Source: Hyphomicrobiales bacterium (GTDB lineage Bacteria > Pseudomonadota > Alphaproteobacteria > Rhizobiales > Rhizobiaceae). Taken from it: DNA of 64,000 bases. Each line of letters begins with the position of its first letter. Within the stretch, counting starts at the first letter, position 1. Positions 28,833 to 37,475 of the stretch are shown one piece after another. The notes beneath the pieces were generated by a model. That model ran no database searches. It saw nothing but the letters and a program-made list of their open reading frames with translations, and was not told the DNA's origin. The position numbers were made by a program, and so were the translations under genes. The stretch is from positions 73,503 through 137,502 of the forward strand of contig UBTA01000063.1 in NCBI GenBank assembly GCA_900468065.1, read 5' to 3'.

Positions 28833-29849
28833 ATGACCGAATCAAAAGCATTCATTTCGGGCTGCAAAGGCCTGACCATCACGTCTGACGAAAAAGCCTT
28901 CTTTGCGGATGAACGTCCGTGGGGCTTCATTCTGTTCGGACGCAATATTGGCGAAGCCAACCAGATCGCCGATCTGACGGCCTCCTTGCGCGACAGTATC
29001 GGCAATCCCGATGCACCGGTGTTGATCGACCAGGAAGGCGGCCGCGTTCAGCGCATCCGCCCGCCGATCGTCGCGCAGTATCCGAATGGTGCGGCGATCG
29101 GCGAAATCTATCGCCGCGATCGCGACCAGGGTCTGCGTGCCGCCTGGCTGATGTCGCGCCTGCATGCCTTTGACCTGATGCGGTTCGGCATCACCATCGA
29201 TTGCCTGCCAGTGCTCGACGTTCCGATCGAAGGCAGCAGCGAGGTGATCGGCAATCGCGCCTATGGCTATGATCCCCGCGCCGTTGCGGAAATAGGCGCC
29301 GCCGCCGCTGCTGGCCTCAAGGCAGGCGGCATGCTGCCGGTGATGAAGCATATGCCGGGCCATGGCCGGGCCTTTGTCGATTCGCATCACAAACTGCCGG
29401 TCGTCGATGTTTCCTTCGACGAACTGGCCAAGAGCGACTTCCTGCCTTTCGTGGCGATGAAGGATGAGCTGATGGGCATGTCGGCCCATATCGTTTTCAC
29501 CGCCATCGATCCGGACAATCCGGCAACGACATCGGCCAAGGTGGTGCGTGACGTCATTCGCGGCCATATCGGTTTCGATGGTCTTTTGATGTCGGACGAC
29601 GTCTCGATGAATGCGCTTGCAGGCGATATCGAGGCGAGGGCACGCGGCATTATTGCAGCAGGACTCGATCTGGTGTTGCATTGCCATGGCATCATGGATG
29701 AAATGCATCAGGTCGCGCGGGTGGTCCCGGTCATTTCCGGAGACAGGCTGCGCCGTGTGAAGGCGGTTGAGGCTGGTTTTGCCAAGCCCGACGCCTCGGA
29801 CGAGGCAGCGCTGCGGGAAGAATTTAACGGCATGCTGGCTATCGCTTGA
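28833..29849 (+). CDS. nagZ: Beta-N-acetylhexosaminidase NagZ
   Basis: Cytoplasmic GH3 enzyme that removes GlcNAc from GlcNAc-anhydroMurNAc peptides in peptidoglycan recycling. The protein has 338 residues. Signature KHMPGHGRAFVDSHHKLP contains the mobile-loop catalytic His; MSDDVSM carries the Asp nucleophile; VLIDQEGGRVQR is the N-terminal substrate-binding block. It follows the SPOR gene behind a terminator and precedes scpA by 33 bases, so it may lead the nagZ-scpA-scpB unit. Confidence 0.95.
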   Translation: MTESKAFISGCKGLTITSDEKAFFADERPWGFILFGRNIGEANQIADLTASLRDSIGNPDAPVLIDQEGGRVQRIRPPIVAQYPNGAAIGEIYRRDRDQGLRAAWLMSRLHAFDLMRFGITIDCLPVLDVPIEGSSEVIGNRAYGYDPRAVAEIGAAAAAGLKAGGMLPVMKHMPGHGRAFVDSHHKLPVVDVSFDELAKSDFLPFVAMKDELMGMSAHIVFTAIDPDNPATTSAKVVRDVIRGHIGFDGLLMSDDVSMNALAGDIEARARGIIAAGLDLVLHCHGIMDEMHQVARVVPVISGDRLRRVKAVEAGFAKPDASDEAALREEFNGMLAIA

Positions 29850-29882
29850 GGAGCATGGGCTGATTTCAGGGGCAGGGCAATT

Positions 29883-30749
29883 GTGAGTAACGCCGGCGAC
29901 ATGCAGAAGAAACCGGCGACACGGGCGCCGATGGACCCGCTGTGGCAGGATGAGCCCTCCGATCGCGGCCTGCACGAAGAAGAGCTGGTCGTCGATATCG
30001 CCGGTTTCGAAGGTCCGCTCGACCTTCTCCTGCATCTTGCTCGCAATCAGCGCGTCGATCTCTCGCGTATTTCAGTGCTGGCGCTTGCCGAACAGTATAT
30101 CGCCTTCATCGAGCGCGCCCGCAGCATCCGGCTTGAACTGGCGGCAGATTACCTGGTGATGGCCGCCTGGCTGGCGTTCCTCAAGTCCCGTCTGTTGATT
30201 CCTCAGCAGGCCAAGGACGAAGGACCATCCGGCGAGGAGATGGCGTCAGCCCTGGCTTTTCGCCTCAAGCGGCTCGAGGCCATGCGCGAGGCAGCGACCC
30301 GGCTGATCAACCGCAACCGGCTTGGTCGCGACGTGTTTGCCCGTGGCGCGCCCGAACATATTCCGGTCGAAAAGAAATCCGCCTTCGAGGCTTCGCTCTA
30401 CGATCTGCTCAATGCCTATGCGTCGCTGCGCCAGCGCGAGGCGGTGATGCAGGTGACGATCGAGAAGCGGCAGGTCTGGTCGCTTGCCGATGCGCGGCTT
30501 CTGCTCGCCCGGTTGATCGGCGATATGGTCGACTGGACGGCGCTTGATCATTTTCTGCTGCGTTACATGACGAGCCCGAAGGAACGCGCCACGGCAATTG
30601 CCAGTTCTTTTGCCGCTTCGCTGGAAATGGTGCGCGAAGGGCGCCTCGAAATCCGCCAGGATGGAGCATTCGCACCGATCTACCTGCGCCAGGGACCGAA
30701 CCCGCTGACCCCAGAGGGGCTGGCGGCTATGGAGGCGGGGCGTGATTGA
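29883..30749 (+). CDS. scpA: Segregation and condensation protein A
   Basis: Kleisin subunit that bridges SMC heads in the SMC-ScpAB condensin acting on chromosome segregation. The 288-residue protein has the N-terminal ScpA signature FEGPLDLLLHLARNQRVDLSRI (cited in part: residues about 40-60) followed by the AEQYIAFIERA helix, and a C-terminal winged helix. The start is GTG 29883 after GGGGCAGGG; ATG 29901 is an alternative that shortens it by 6 residues. The 3' end overlaps scpB by 8 bases. Confidence 0.92.
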   Translation: MSNAGDMQKKPATRAPMDPLWQDEPSDRGLHEEELVVDIAGFEGPLDLLLHLARNQRVDLSRISVLALAEQYIAFIERARSIRLELAADYLVMAAWLAFLKSRLLIPQQAKDEGPSGEEMASALAFRLKRLEAMREAATRLINRNRLGRDVFARGAPEHIPVEKKSAFEASLYDLLNAYASLRQREAVMQVTIEKRQVWSLADARLLLARLIGDMVDWTALDHFLLRYMTSPKERATAIASSFAASLEMVREGRLEIRQDGAFAPIYLRQGPNPLTPEGLAAMEAGRD

Positions 30750-31476
30750 GCCGCAAGAGCGTCTGCCGGGCATGATCGAGGAAGAGGACGGCGCAGAGGC
30801 AACCACCCTCCTGATTGACCCTCGGATTGAGCTGGAAGCCGAACGCATTGCCGAGGCATTGGTTTTCGCCTCGGCCCAGCCGGTCTCGGAAGGATATATC
30901 GCCGCGCGCCTGCCGCAAGGGGCAGACGTGCGGCGCATCATGATGCGGCTGAAATCCATCTATGCCGGCCGCGGTGTCAATCTGTTGCAGGTTGCCGATT
31001 ACTGGGCGTTCCGCACAGCTGCCGATCTTTCCTTCGTCGTGCAGGCCGATGAAAACGAGGTGCGAAAATTGTCGCGGGCAGCCCTCGAGGTGCTGGCAAT
31101 CATTGCCTATCACCAGCCGGTGACGCGGGCCGAAATCGAGGATATTCGCGGTGTTCAGACGTCCAAGGGCACGCTCGATGTGCTGATGGAGGCGGGCTGG
31201 ATCCGCTTTCGCGGCCGCCGCCGCACACCCGGCAGGCCGGTGACATTCGGCAGCACGCGGGACTTCCTCGATCACTTCGGGCTGGAGGAGCTGCGCGACC
31301 TTCCCGGCCTTGAGGAGTTGAAGGGGGCAGGACTGCTGTCCGGCCGTATTCCTGCCAATTTCCAGATCCCGGTACCGCTCGGCGATGACGGTTTTGACGA
31401 GGACGAGGATCCGATCACCCAGCTCGACCTGGAAGAACTCGGCCTGCTGCCGCCGTCGGGCGGGGACGGCGAATAG
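30742..31476 (+). CDS. scpB: Segregation and condensation protein B
   Basis: Winged-helix partner of ScpA in the condensin complex. The 244-residue protein has the hallmarks EALVFASAQPVSE, ALEVLAIIAYHQPVTRAEIE and IRGVQTSKGTLDVLMEAGWI. An acidic tail (about 215-244) follows the second winged helix. The start is GTG 30742, preceded by GGAGGCGGGG and overlapping the scpA stop by 8 bases, so the two are translationally coupled. The next 235 bases up to tatA contain no gene that I can support. Confidence 0.93.
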   Translation: MIEPQERLPGMIEEEDGAEATTLLIDPRIELEAERIAEALVFASAQPVSEGYIAARLPQGADVRRIMMRLKSIYAGRGVNLLQVADYWAFRTAADLSFVVQADENEVRKLSRAALEVLAIIAYHQPVTRAEIEDIRGVQTSKGTLDVLMEAGWIRFRGRRRTPGRPVTFGSTRDFLDHFGLEELRDLPGLEELKGAGLLSGRIPANFQIPVPLGDDGFDEDEDPITQLDLEELGLLPPSGGDGE

Positions 31477-31711
31477 CGCCGCGTCCTTATCCTATTCCTT
31501 CGATTGGTTGTCTGGTCACGTCCTCGTGAACTTACGGTCAAAATGCGCTGGAAAGTTCGGATATTCAGACGGTTGGCTGTATCTCCGCCTCAGTCTCGGT
31601 GTAAGGATTGCGCGACGGGCACCTTTCCGCTAACCAGCGAAATGGATTGCTGTTTGAAAAAGATGGCTGAACATCTTAAATCGGGGTTACAGGCTTCAAG
31701 GGAGTAAGAAT

Positions 31712-31918
31712 ATGGGTTCCTTTAGTATCTGGCATTGGCTGATCGTTCTGGTCGTCGTTCTGCTGCTGTTCGGCCGTGGCAAGATCCCGGAACTGATGGG
31801 TGACGTTGCCAAGGGCATCAAGAGCTTCAAGAAGGGCATGACCGAAGACGAGACCGCGACAGCCGAAAAGGGCGTCGATGGCAAGACGGTCGAACACAAA
31901 TCCGACGAAGTCCGCTGA
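31712..31918 (+). CDS. tatA: Twin-arginine translocase subunit TatA
   Basis: Pore-forming subunit for export of folded proteins. The 68-residue protein has an N-terminal membrane helix ([21 protein letters not shown]), the [21 protein letters not shown] amphipathic helix (in part), and an acidic tail. Its ribosome site is GGGAGTAAGAAT. tatB begins 72 bases later behind a strong stem-loop, giving the order tatA-hairpin-tatB-tatC. Confidence 0.95.
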   Translation: MGSFSIWHWLIVLVVVLLLFGRGKIPELMGDVAKGIKSFKKGMTEDETATAEKGVDGKTVEHKSDEVR

Positions 31919-31932
31919 TCATGCATTTTGTT

Positions 31933-31961
31933 CAGAGCCTGACCCAAAGGGTCAGGCTCTG
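31933..31961 (+). promoter_or_regulatory. Stem-loop in the tatA-tatB spacer
   Basis: A perfect 13-bp stem, CAGAGCCTGACCC / GGGTCAGGCTCTG, closing the 3-base loop AAA, lies 15 bases after the tatA stop and 30 before the tatB start. No T run follows, so it is not a standard terminator. It could protect the tatA mRNA 3' end or give partial termination, which would raise TatA over TatB and TatC. Confidence 0.6.
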
Positions 31962-31990
31962 CCGCCTTCGGTTTTGTGGAGTTCCTGAGA

Positions 31991-32617
31991 ATGCTTGATG
32001 TCGGCTGGACCGAGCTTGTCGTTATCGCCATCGTTCTGATCATTGTGGTTGGTCCGAAGGACCTGCCGCCGATGCTGCGAACCTTTGGTAAGATGATGAC
32101 GAAGATGCGCGGCATGGCGAACGATTTCCGCCAGCAATTCGACGAAGCGCTGAAGGAAGCCGACCTCGACGACGTGCGAAAGACGCTGAGCGACGCACAG
32201 AAGCTCAATCCGGCCAACACAATCCGCGAGGCGATGAACCCGCTGAGGCAGATGGGCAACGATATCAAGGCCGATTTGCAGAAGGCGACGGCAGTCGAGA
32301 ACAAGCCGAAGAAACCGGACGTGCCGGCTCCCACGGAAGTTTCAGCTGATGCCGTCGTTCCATCGGAGCAGCCGAAGGTCGATCCGGTTGCCGCCGCCGC
32401 GATCGCATCCGCAGCCAAGCAGATTGACCGTGCCGCCGAGGCCGAAAAACCGAAAGCCAAGCGCATGGCCAAGCCGAAGACGGTGGTAGCCGAAGCCGCT
32501 GTTGCGCCAGTTGCGAAAGCGCCTGTGAAAAAGGCGAAGGTGGTCGCTTCTAGTGTTGCGAAACCGGCCGTCAGCAAGCCAGCTGCCAAGACGACGAAGA
32601 AAAAAGGTGACGCATGA
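31991..32617 (+). CDS. tatB: Sec-independent translocase subunit TatB
   Basis: TatB forms the twin-arginine signal receptor with TatC. The 208-residue protein starts MLDVGWTELVVIAIVLIIVV, a membrane helix with the conserved Glu8, then the GPKDLPPMLRTFGKMMTKMR amphipathic helix and a long Lys/Ala/Pro-rich tail (about 100-208) that is likely disordered. I start at ATG 31991, with GGAG 9 bases before it, rather than at a GTG 15 bases upstream, because MLD at the helix start is the family form. The stop overlaps tatC (ATGA). Confidence 0.94.
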   Translation: MLDVGWTELVVIAIVLIIVVGPKDLPPMLRTFGKMMTKMRGMANDFRQQFDEALKEADLDDVRKTLSDAQKLNPANTIREAMNPLRQMGNDIKADLQKATAVENKPKKPDVPAPTEVSADAVVPSEQPKVDPVAAAAIASAAKQIDRAAEAEKPKAKRMAKPKTVVAEAAVAPVAKAPVKKAKVVASSVAKPAVSKPAAKTTKKKGDA

Positions 32618-33432
32618 GCGGCGATATCGAAGACAAGCCCCAGCCGCTGATGGCGCACCTGATTGAATTGCGCGCGCGCCTGATCTGGGCCGTCGGCGCG
32701 TTCTTCGTGGCGTTCCTCGTCTGCTTCTATTTTGCCAAGGGTATCTTCAATATTCTTGTCCAGCCCTTCAAATGGGCTGTGGGCTGGGCTGGGCTCAATC
32801 ACGGTTCGGTCGAGCTGATCTATACCGCGCCGCAGGAGTTTTTCTTCACCCAGATCAAGGTGGCGATGTTCAGCGCGCTGGTCATCGCGTTTCCGGTGAT
32901 TGCCTCGCAGGTCTACAAATTCGTGGCGCCGGGGCTTTATAAGAACGAGCGGGCGGCTTTCCTGCCGTTCCTGATTGCCTCGCCGCTGCTGTTCATCCTG
33001 GGCGGCTGCCTCGTCTATTTCTTCTTCACACCGATGGTCATGTGGTTCTTCCTGGCCATGCAGCAGGATGGCGGCGAGGGGCAGGTATCGATCCAGCTTC
33101 TGCCCAAAGTGTCTGAATATCTCAGCCTGATCATGTCGCTGATCTTCGCGTTCGGCCTGGTGTTCCAACTGCCGGTCATCACCACGCTTTTGGCGCGTGT
33201 TGGTTTCGTGACGGCGGATGGCCTGAAGGCAAAGCGCAAATACGCAATCGTCATAGCGTTCATCGCAGCTGCGATCCTGACGCCGCCGGATCCGGTTTCC
33301 CAGATCGGCCTTGCCCTGCCAGCCATCCTTCTCTACGAGATTTCCATCTACACGGCCCGACTCATCGAGCGGCAACGGGCGCGCGACGCTGCCGCGCGCG
33401 AGGTTGCCGAGGCGGAAGAAAACGCCGGCTGA
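32614..33432 (+). CDS. tatC: Sec-independent translocase subunit TatC
   Basis: Six-helix core of the Tat receptor, which binds the twin-arginine motif at its cytoplasmic face. The 272-residue protein has the N-terminal MAHLIELRARLIWAVGAFF segment, the conserved periplasmic YTAPQEFFFTQIKVAMFSAL block, FVAPGLYKNERAAFLPF, and FGLVFQLPVI near the fourth helix. It begins within the tatB stop codon. serS follows after 68 bases. Confidence 0.96.
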   Translation: MSGDIEDKPQPLMAHLIELRARLIWAVGAFFVAFLVCFYFAKGIFNILVQPFKWAVGWAGLNHGSVELIYTAPQEFFFTQIKVAMFSALVIAFPVIASQVYKFVAPGLYKNERAAFLPFLIASPLLFILGGCLVYFFFTPMVMWFFLAMQQDGGEGQVSIQLLPKVSEYLSLIMSLIFAFGLVFQLPVITTLLARVGFVTADGLKAKRKYAIVIAFIAAAILTPPDPVSQIGLALPAILLYEISIYTARLIERQRARDAAAREVAEAEENAG

Positions 33433-33500
33433 TACGCACCGTATCAGCCGATGCGTTCGGGTCTCAGTTTTTACCAAGACCGATCAGGACCTGAACGACC

Positions 33501-34784
33501 ATGCTTGATATCAAATGGATTAGGGACAATGCCGAAGCCCTGGACGCCGCACTCGCAAAGCGCGGCGCCGAGCCCCTGTCGGCTACACTGATTTCACTCG
33601 ATGAAAAGCGCCGTTCCCTCGTTCAGTCGCTGCAGGACATGCAGTCGCGCCGCAATGCCGCCTCCAAGGAGATCGGCGCTGCGATGGCGCAGAAGAACAG
33701 CGATCTCGCCGAAAAGCTGAAGGCGGAAGTGGCCGAGCTGAAGACCACGATGCCGGCACTGGAAGAAGAAAACCGGCTGACCGATGCCGCTCTCATCGAA
33801 GCGCTGTCCAGCATTCCGAATATTCCGCTCGACGACGTTCCGGTCGGCAGTGATGAACACGGCAACCTGGTCAAGCACAGCCATGGCCAAAAGCCAGGCT
33901 GGAATCACAAGCCGAAGGAACATTTCGAAATCGGCGAAGAGCTCGGCTGGCTCGACTTCGAGGGCGCCGCCAAGATCGCCGGTTCGCGCTTCACCATCGT
34001 CAAGGGTCAGCTGGCGCGCCTCGAGCGGGCGCTCGGCCAGTTCATGCTCGACCTGCACACAAGCGAACACGGCTATCTCGAAGTTCAGCCGCCGCTGATG
34101 ACGCGCGACGAAGCCATGTACGGCACCGGACAGCTTCCGAAATTCTCCGAGGATCTGTTCAAGACCACGGATGGCCGCTGGCTCATTCCAACTGCAGAAG
34201 TGCCGCTGACCAATATGGTGCGCGAACAGATCCTTGACGCAGACGCTTTGCCGCTGCGCTTCACAGCGCTGACGCCTTGTTTCCGCTCGGAGGCAGGTTC
34301 AGCTGGCCGCGACACCCGCGGCATGCTGCGCCAGCATCAGTTCAACAAGGTCGAACTCGTCTCGATTACCGACGCCGACAATTCGATTAATGAACATGAG
34401 CGCATGACGGCCTGCGCCGAGGAGGTGCTCAAGCGCCTCGGCCTGCATTACCGCGTCATGACGCTGTGCACCGGCGACATGGGCTTTGGTGCGCGCAAGA
34501 CCTACGATCTGGAAGTCTGGCTGCCGGGGCAGGATGCCTATCGCGAGATTTCGTCCTGCTCGGTCTGCGGCGATTTCCAGGCGCGGCGGATGAACACCCG
34601 CTACCGGGTGAAGGACGACAAGGCCCTGAAATTCGTTCATACGCTGAACGGCTCCGGCACAGCGGTCGGCCGCGCCTTGATCGCCGTCATCGAAAACTAT
34701 CTGAATGAAGACGGATCGGTAACCATCCCGGCCGTATTGTTGCCCTATATGGGCGGCCTCACGAAGATCGAAAAGGCCGGTTGA
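33501..34784 (+). CDS. serS: Seryl-tRNA synthetase
   Basis: Charges tRNA-Ser and tRNA-Sec type substrates with serine. The 427-residue class II enzyme has an N-terminal antiparallel coiled coil (about 30-100) that grips the long variable arm, motif 2 in [21 protein letters not shown], and motif 3 in [26 protein letters not shown] is the serine-binding TxE loop. ATG 33501 is preceded by a weak ribosome site (GGACCTGAACGACC). surE follows after 25 bases. Confidence 0.96.
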   Translation: MLDIKWIRDNAEALDAALAKRGAEPLSATLISLDEKRRSLVQSLQDMQSRRNAASKEIGAAMAQKNSDLAEKLKAEVAELKTTMPALEEENRLTDAALIEALSSIPNIPLDDVPVGSDEHGNLVKHSHGQKPGWNHKPKEHFEIGEELGWLDFEGAAKIAGSRFTIVKGQLARLERALGQFMLDLHTSEHGYLEVQPPLMTRDEAMYGTGQLPKFSEDLFKTTDGRWLIPTAEVPLTNMVREQILDADALPLRFTALTPCFRSEAGSAGRDTRGMLRQHQFNKVELVSITDADNSINEHERMTACAEEVLKRLGLHYRVMTLCTGDMGFGARKTYDLEVWLPGQDAYREISSCSVCGDFQARRMNTRYRVKDDKALKFVHTLNGSGTAVGRALIAVIENYLNEDGSVTIPAVLLPYMGGLTKIEKAG

Positions 34785-34809
34785 GCCGCGTCTTGCGGCA
34801 GGGGTTAAG

Positions 34810-35580
34810 ATGCGAATTCTGCTGACAAATGACGATGGCATCCACGCCGAAGGCCTTGCCGTGCTCGAACGGATCGCCCGGACCATCTCCGACGATGTCT
34901 GGGTGGTGGCGCCGGAAACGGACCAGAGCGGCCTTGCGCATTCCCTGACCCTGTCGGAGCCGTTGCGGCTGCGGCAGATTTCGGAAAAACACTTTGCGCT
35001 GCGCGGTACGCCGACCGATTGCGTCATCATGGGCGTGCGCAAGGTTCTCGATATCAAGCCGGACCTCATCTTGTCCGGGGTCAATGTCGGCGCCAACATG
35101 GCCGATGACGTCACCTATTCCGGCACGATCGCCGGCGCCATCGAAGGCACGCTGCAGGGCATCCGTTCGTTTGCGCTGAGCCAGGCCTATCGCCATGCGG
35201 ATGGCGGCATCGTTCCGTGGGAAGTCGTGGAAACCCATGCGCCAAAACTTCTGACGAAGCTGATGACGCTCGATCTGCCGGACGGAACATTCTTGAACCT
35301 GAACTTTCCGAACTGTTCGGCTGATGCCGTGACCGGTACCGAGGTGACGTGCCAGGGCAAGCTTGATTTCGGCCTGTCGATCGACGAGCGCTCTGACGGA
35401 CGCGGTCATCCTTATTACTGGCTTCGTTTCGGCGAGCGCTTCGGCGACTTCCGGGCGGGAACCGATATCCATGCGATCCGCGAGCACAAGATATCCGTGA
35501 CGCCACTGAAGCTCGATCTGACCGATTATGCCGTACAGGATCGGGTTGCCCGCGCGCTTCTCGACGGAGAGGCAGATTGA
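34810..35580 (+). CDS. surE: 5'/3'-nucleotidase SurE
   Basis: Metal-dependent nucleoside monophosphatase linked to stress survival. The 256-residue protein has the metal site in [13 protein letters not shown] (Asp-Asp near residues 8-9), the [15 protein letters not shown] loop, GTPTDCV and the [19 protein letters not shown] block (cited in part). Its stop overlaps the TTG start of pcm by 4 bases. The surE-pcm pair is widely conserved. Confidence 0.95.
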   Translation: MRILLTNDDGIHAEGLAVLERIARTISDDVWVVAPETDQSGLAHSLTLSEPLRLRQISEKHFALRGTPTDCVIMGVRKVLDIKPDLILSGVNVGANMADDVTYSGTIAGAIEGTLQGIRSFALSQAYRHADGGIVPWEVVETHAPKLLTKLMTLDLPDGTFLNLNFPNCSADAVTGTEVTCQGKLDFGLSIDERSDGRGHPYYWLRFGERFGDFRAGTDIHAIREHKISVTPLKLDLTDYAVQDRVARALLDGEAD

Positions 35581-36230
35581 GCCCGCGCGTCATCGAGCAG
35601 GAGGGGTTTGCAGCCTTGGTGCTGCGCCTGCGGGCTGAGGGCATATCCAACAAGGAGCTGCTCAACGCCGTCGAGCAGACGCCACGGTCGATTTTTACCC
35701 CGCCGCAATATCAGGAAAATGCCTATTCCTCACGGCTCGTTCCCCTGGAGTGTGGCGCCTTCATGGAAGGCTTCGATTTCGCCGTCCGGCTTTTGCACTG
35801 CCTAAATGTCAAGGCGGGTCACCGAGTGCTTGAGGTCGGTACCGGCAGTGGGTTCACTGCCGGCGTGATGGGACGGATGGCCGAGCGGGTGCTAACCATC
35901 GAGCGTTACAAGACGCTTGCAACCGGCGCCCAGCGAAACCTCGAAAAGGCCGGTATCCGCAATGTGATCGTCCGCCAGGCGGATGGCAGCATCGGACCGA
36001 CAGGCGAGGGGACCTTTGACCGCATCCTGGTGACCACAGCATTTTCCAGCCTGCCGCGGGTCTTTTCCGATCACCTCGTCTCGGGTGGCATTCTCATTGT
36101 GCCCATCATGATGAGTGAAACCGAATGCAAGATCGTCCGGCTGACGCGCACCGGCAGCCGCTTTGATCGTGAAGATCTGTTCGAGGCGCCTTATCTGCCG
36201 TTCGTTCCGCAAGTTGCTTCATATCTCTGA
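35577..36230 (+). CDS. pcm: Protein-L-isoaspartate O-methyltransferase
   Basis: Repairs damaged proteins by methylating isoaspartyl residues with SAM. The 217-residue protein has motif I in [17 protein letters not shown], motif II around [10 protein letters not shown], and the [14 protein letters not shown] post-motif region. I start at TTG 35577, which follows GGAGAGGCAGA and overlaps the surE stop (gattga), rather than an internal start that would lose the conserved [17 protein letters not shown] helix. It differs clearly from the Pcm-like protein at 11801-12466. Confidence 0.9.
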   Translation: MSPRVIEQEGFAALVLRLRAEGISNKELLNAVEQTPRSIFTPPQYQENAYSSRLVPLECGAFMEGFDFAVRLLHCLNVKAGHRVLEVGTGSGFTAGVMGRMAERVLTIERYKTLATGAQRNLEKAGIRNVIVRQADGSIGPTGEGTFDRILVTTAFSSLPRVFSDHLVSGGILIVPIMMSETECKIVRLTRTGSRFDREDLFEAPYLPFVPQVASYL

Positions 36231-36531
36231 TTGCGAATAGATCTTCCGCCGCGTTTGTATCCAAAAAAAACGTCAAAGAACCCGGCTTTTGCAGGTCGAT
36301 TCCCGAGATTGTTGCTGCAACGCAGCGCACTGTTTTGCAGTCGTCTTTTCTTGATTAGTAATTATTGATGCAAAAACAGGGCGTTAACCTTTTGTTAATG
36401 GTGGTCAGCTTGGAGCAAGCTTCGGGGCCTAACCGAATTCTGCGCACAAAAGTCATATATTTGAGCTGACCTCTGAAGTGATGCGTGTTTTGTCAGTTCT
36501 ATTCCAGGCGTAGAAACGCAAGGAGCGGCAG
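36231..36531. other. Intergenic region with a CtrA-like site
   Basis: About 300 bases between pcm and an unknown gene, AT-rich in the second half. It contains a full CtrA-type box at 36384-36398 (separate entry) and a short inverted repeat AGCTT-ggagc-AAGCT near 36408. No gene seen. Confidence 0.5.
36384..36398 (-). promoter_or_regulatory. Candidate CtrA-binding site
   Basis: Read on the minus strand the site is TTAACAAAAGGTTAAC, a full match to the alphaproteobacterial CtrA consensus TTAA-N7-TTAAC. It lies 134 bases before the gene at 36532. Confidence 0.5.
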
Positions 36532-37188
36532 ATGCAGATCGCGAACAGATTGACCTCGGCGACCGCCGGAGATGGAATGAACAACCTTGCCGGCCGCGCG
36601 GCGGTGCAAGGTACATCCGGTAATCGGGAAGGTCCCAGCGCATCCGCATCGCTGACCGGCGGCTACGATCCCTCCTCTCGTGTCTCGCTCTCAGCGGAGG
36701 CATTGCTGTTTTTGGGGCGGACAAAGCGTGTTCAGGAAAAATACCCGGCGCTGACCAAGGATGAATGGAGCAACAAGCTGTCGCCGCAATTGGCCGCTCG
36801 CGAATACCAGGCCTTTGGCAAATACAGCGAGACAGGTGACCACAAGGCCTATTATCGCGCTTTTATCGAATATTATGACAACCTTCGCCCGGAAGACCAG
36901 AACAGCCTGCGCTATTTCGGCACGCGCGATGCGGCTATTGCCGGCGCGCGTTCGGTCGCATACAGCGACGAAAGTGGCATCGACGGCGGCTCGGCGTTTC
37001 AGACGCTCGTCAGCGTTCTGCTCGATGCCGACAAGGTGCAATCGGAATTGACCGTTGTCCAGGATACCGGCGGCATGATCACCGGCGACATGTTCGGCTG
37101 GGATACCGGTACGATCAGTTATGAGGATGTATCGCAGACACGCGGCGCGCTCTCCGAGATCGAGAAGTTCTATCAGGAAAGTTTTTGA
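36532..37188 (+). CDS. Hypothetical protein between pcm and nlpD
   Basis: A 218-residue protein that I do not recognise. The start ATG follows a very good ribosome site (AAGGAGCGGCAG). It has no signal peptide or membrane helix. The first 45 residues are Gly/Ser/Ala-rich and probably disordered; the rest is mixed helical with many Tyr and acidic residues (EYQAFGKYSETGDHKAYYRA, FIEYYDNLRPEDQNSLRYFG). Codon use resembles its neighbours, so it looks like a real gene. A CtrA-like box in the upstream region hints at cell-cycle control. The function is unknown. Confidence 0.75.
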   Translation: MQIANRLTSATAGDGMNNLAGRAAVQGTSGNREGPSASASLTGGYDPSSRVSLSAEALLFLGRTKRVQEKYPALTKDEWSNKLSPQLAAREYQAFGKYSETGDHKAYYRAFIEYYDNLRPEDQNSLRYFGTRDAAIAGARSVAYSDESGIDGGSAFQTLVSVLLDADKVQSELTVVQDTGGMITGDMFGWDTGTISYEDVSQTRGALSEIEKFYQESF

Positions 37189-37404
37189 GCTCTCTATCTC
37201 AGCCAGTTCAGGCTGCCGGGCAAAGGCCACAAACATCTGCCTTGATGACCCCGAGGCCGCCGCTCTTCATTTAACGTATTCCGCATTTTACATCGGCTCG
37301 GCCGATGCAATGCCAAGGCGCGAGGCCCAGTCGCGAGCGTGCGCGGCGGTGGCTTGCGATCATGGTTATCAATTCATCAAAAAAAGTAGAAGCTAATATC
37401 GGTT

Positions 37405-37420
37405 TTAACCGGGCGGTAAC
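37405..37420 (+). promoter_or_regulatory. Near-consensus CtrA site upstream of nlpD
   Basis: TTAACCGGGCGGTAAC reads TTAA-N7-GTAAC, one mismatch from the CtrA consensus, 56 bases before the nlpD start. Confidence 0.35.
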
Positions 37421-37475
37421 TCTAATGCGTTTTAATCATTTTACACCGAGTTGTGTTCCAAGTGGGTAAAGTGTC

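Noticed and set aside
31696..33477. Open frame of 593 codons opposite tatABC
   Set aside because: Covers three well-supported plus-strand genes; the translation has no recognisable family.
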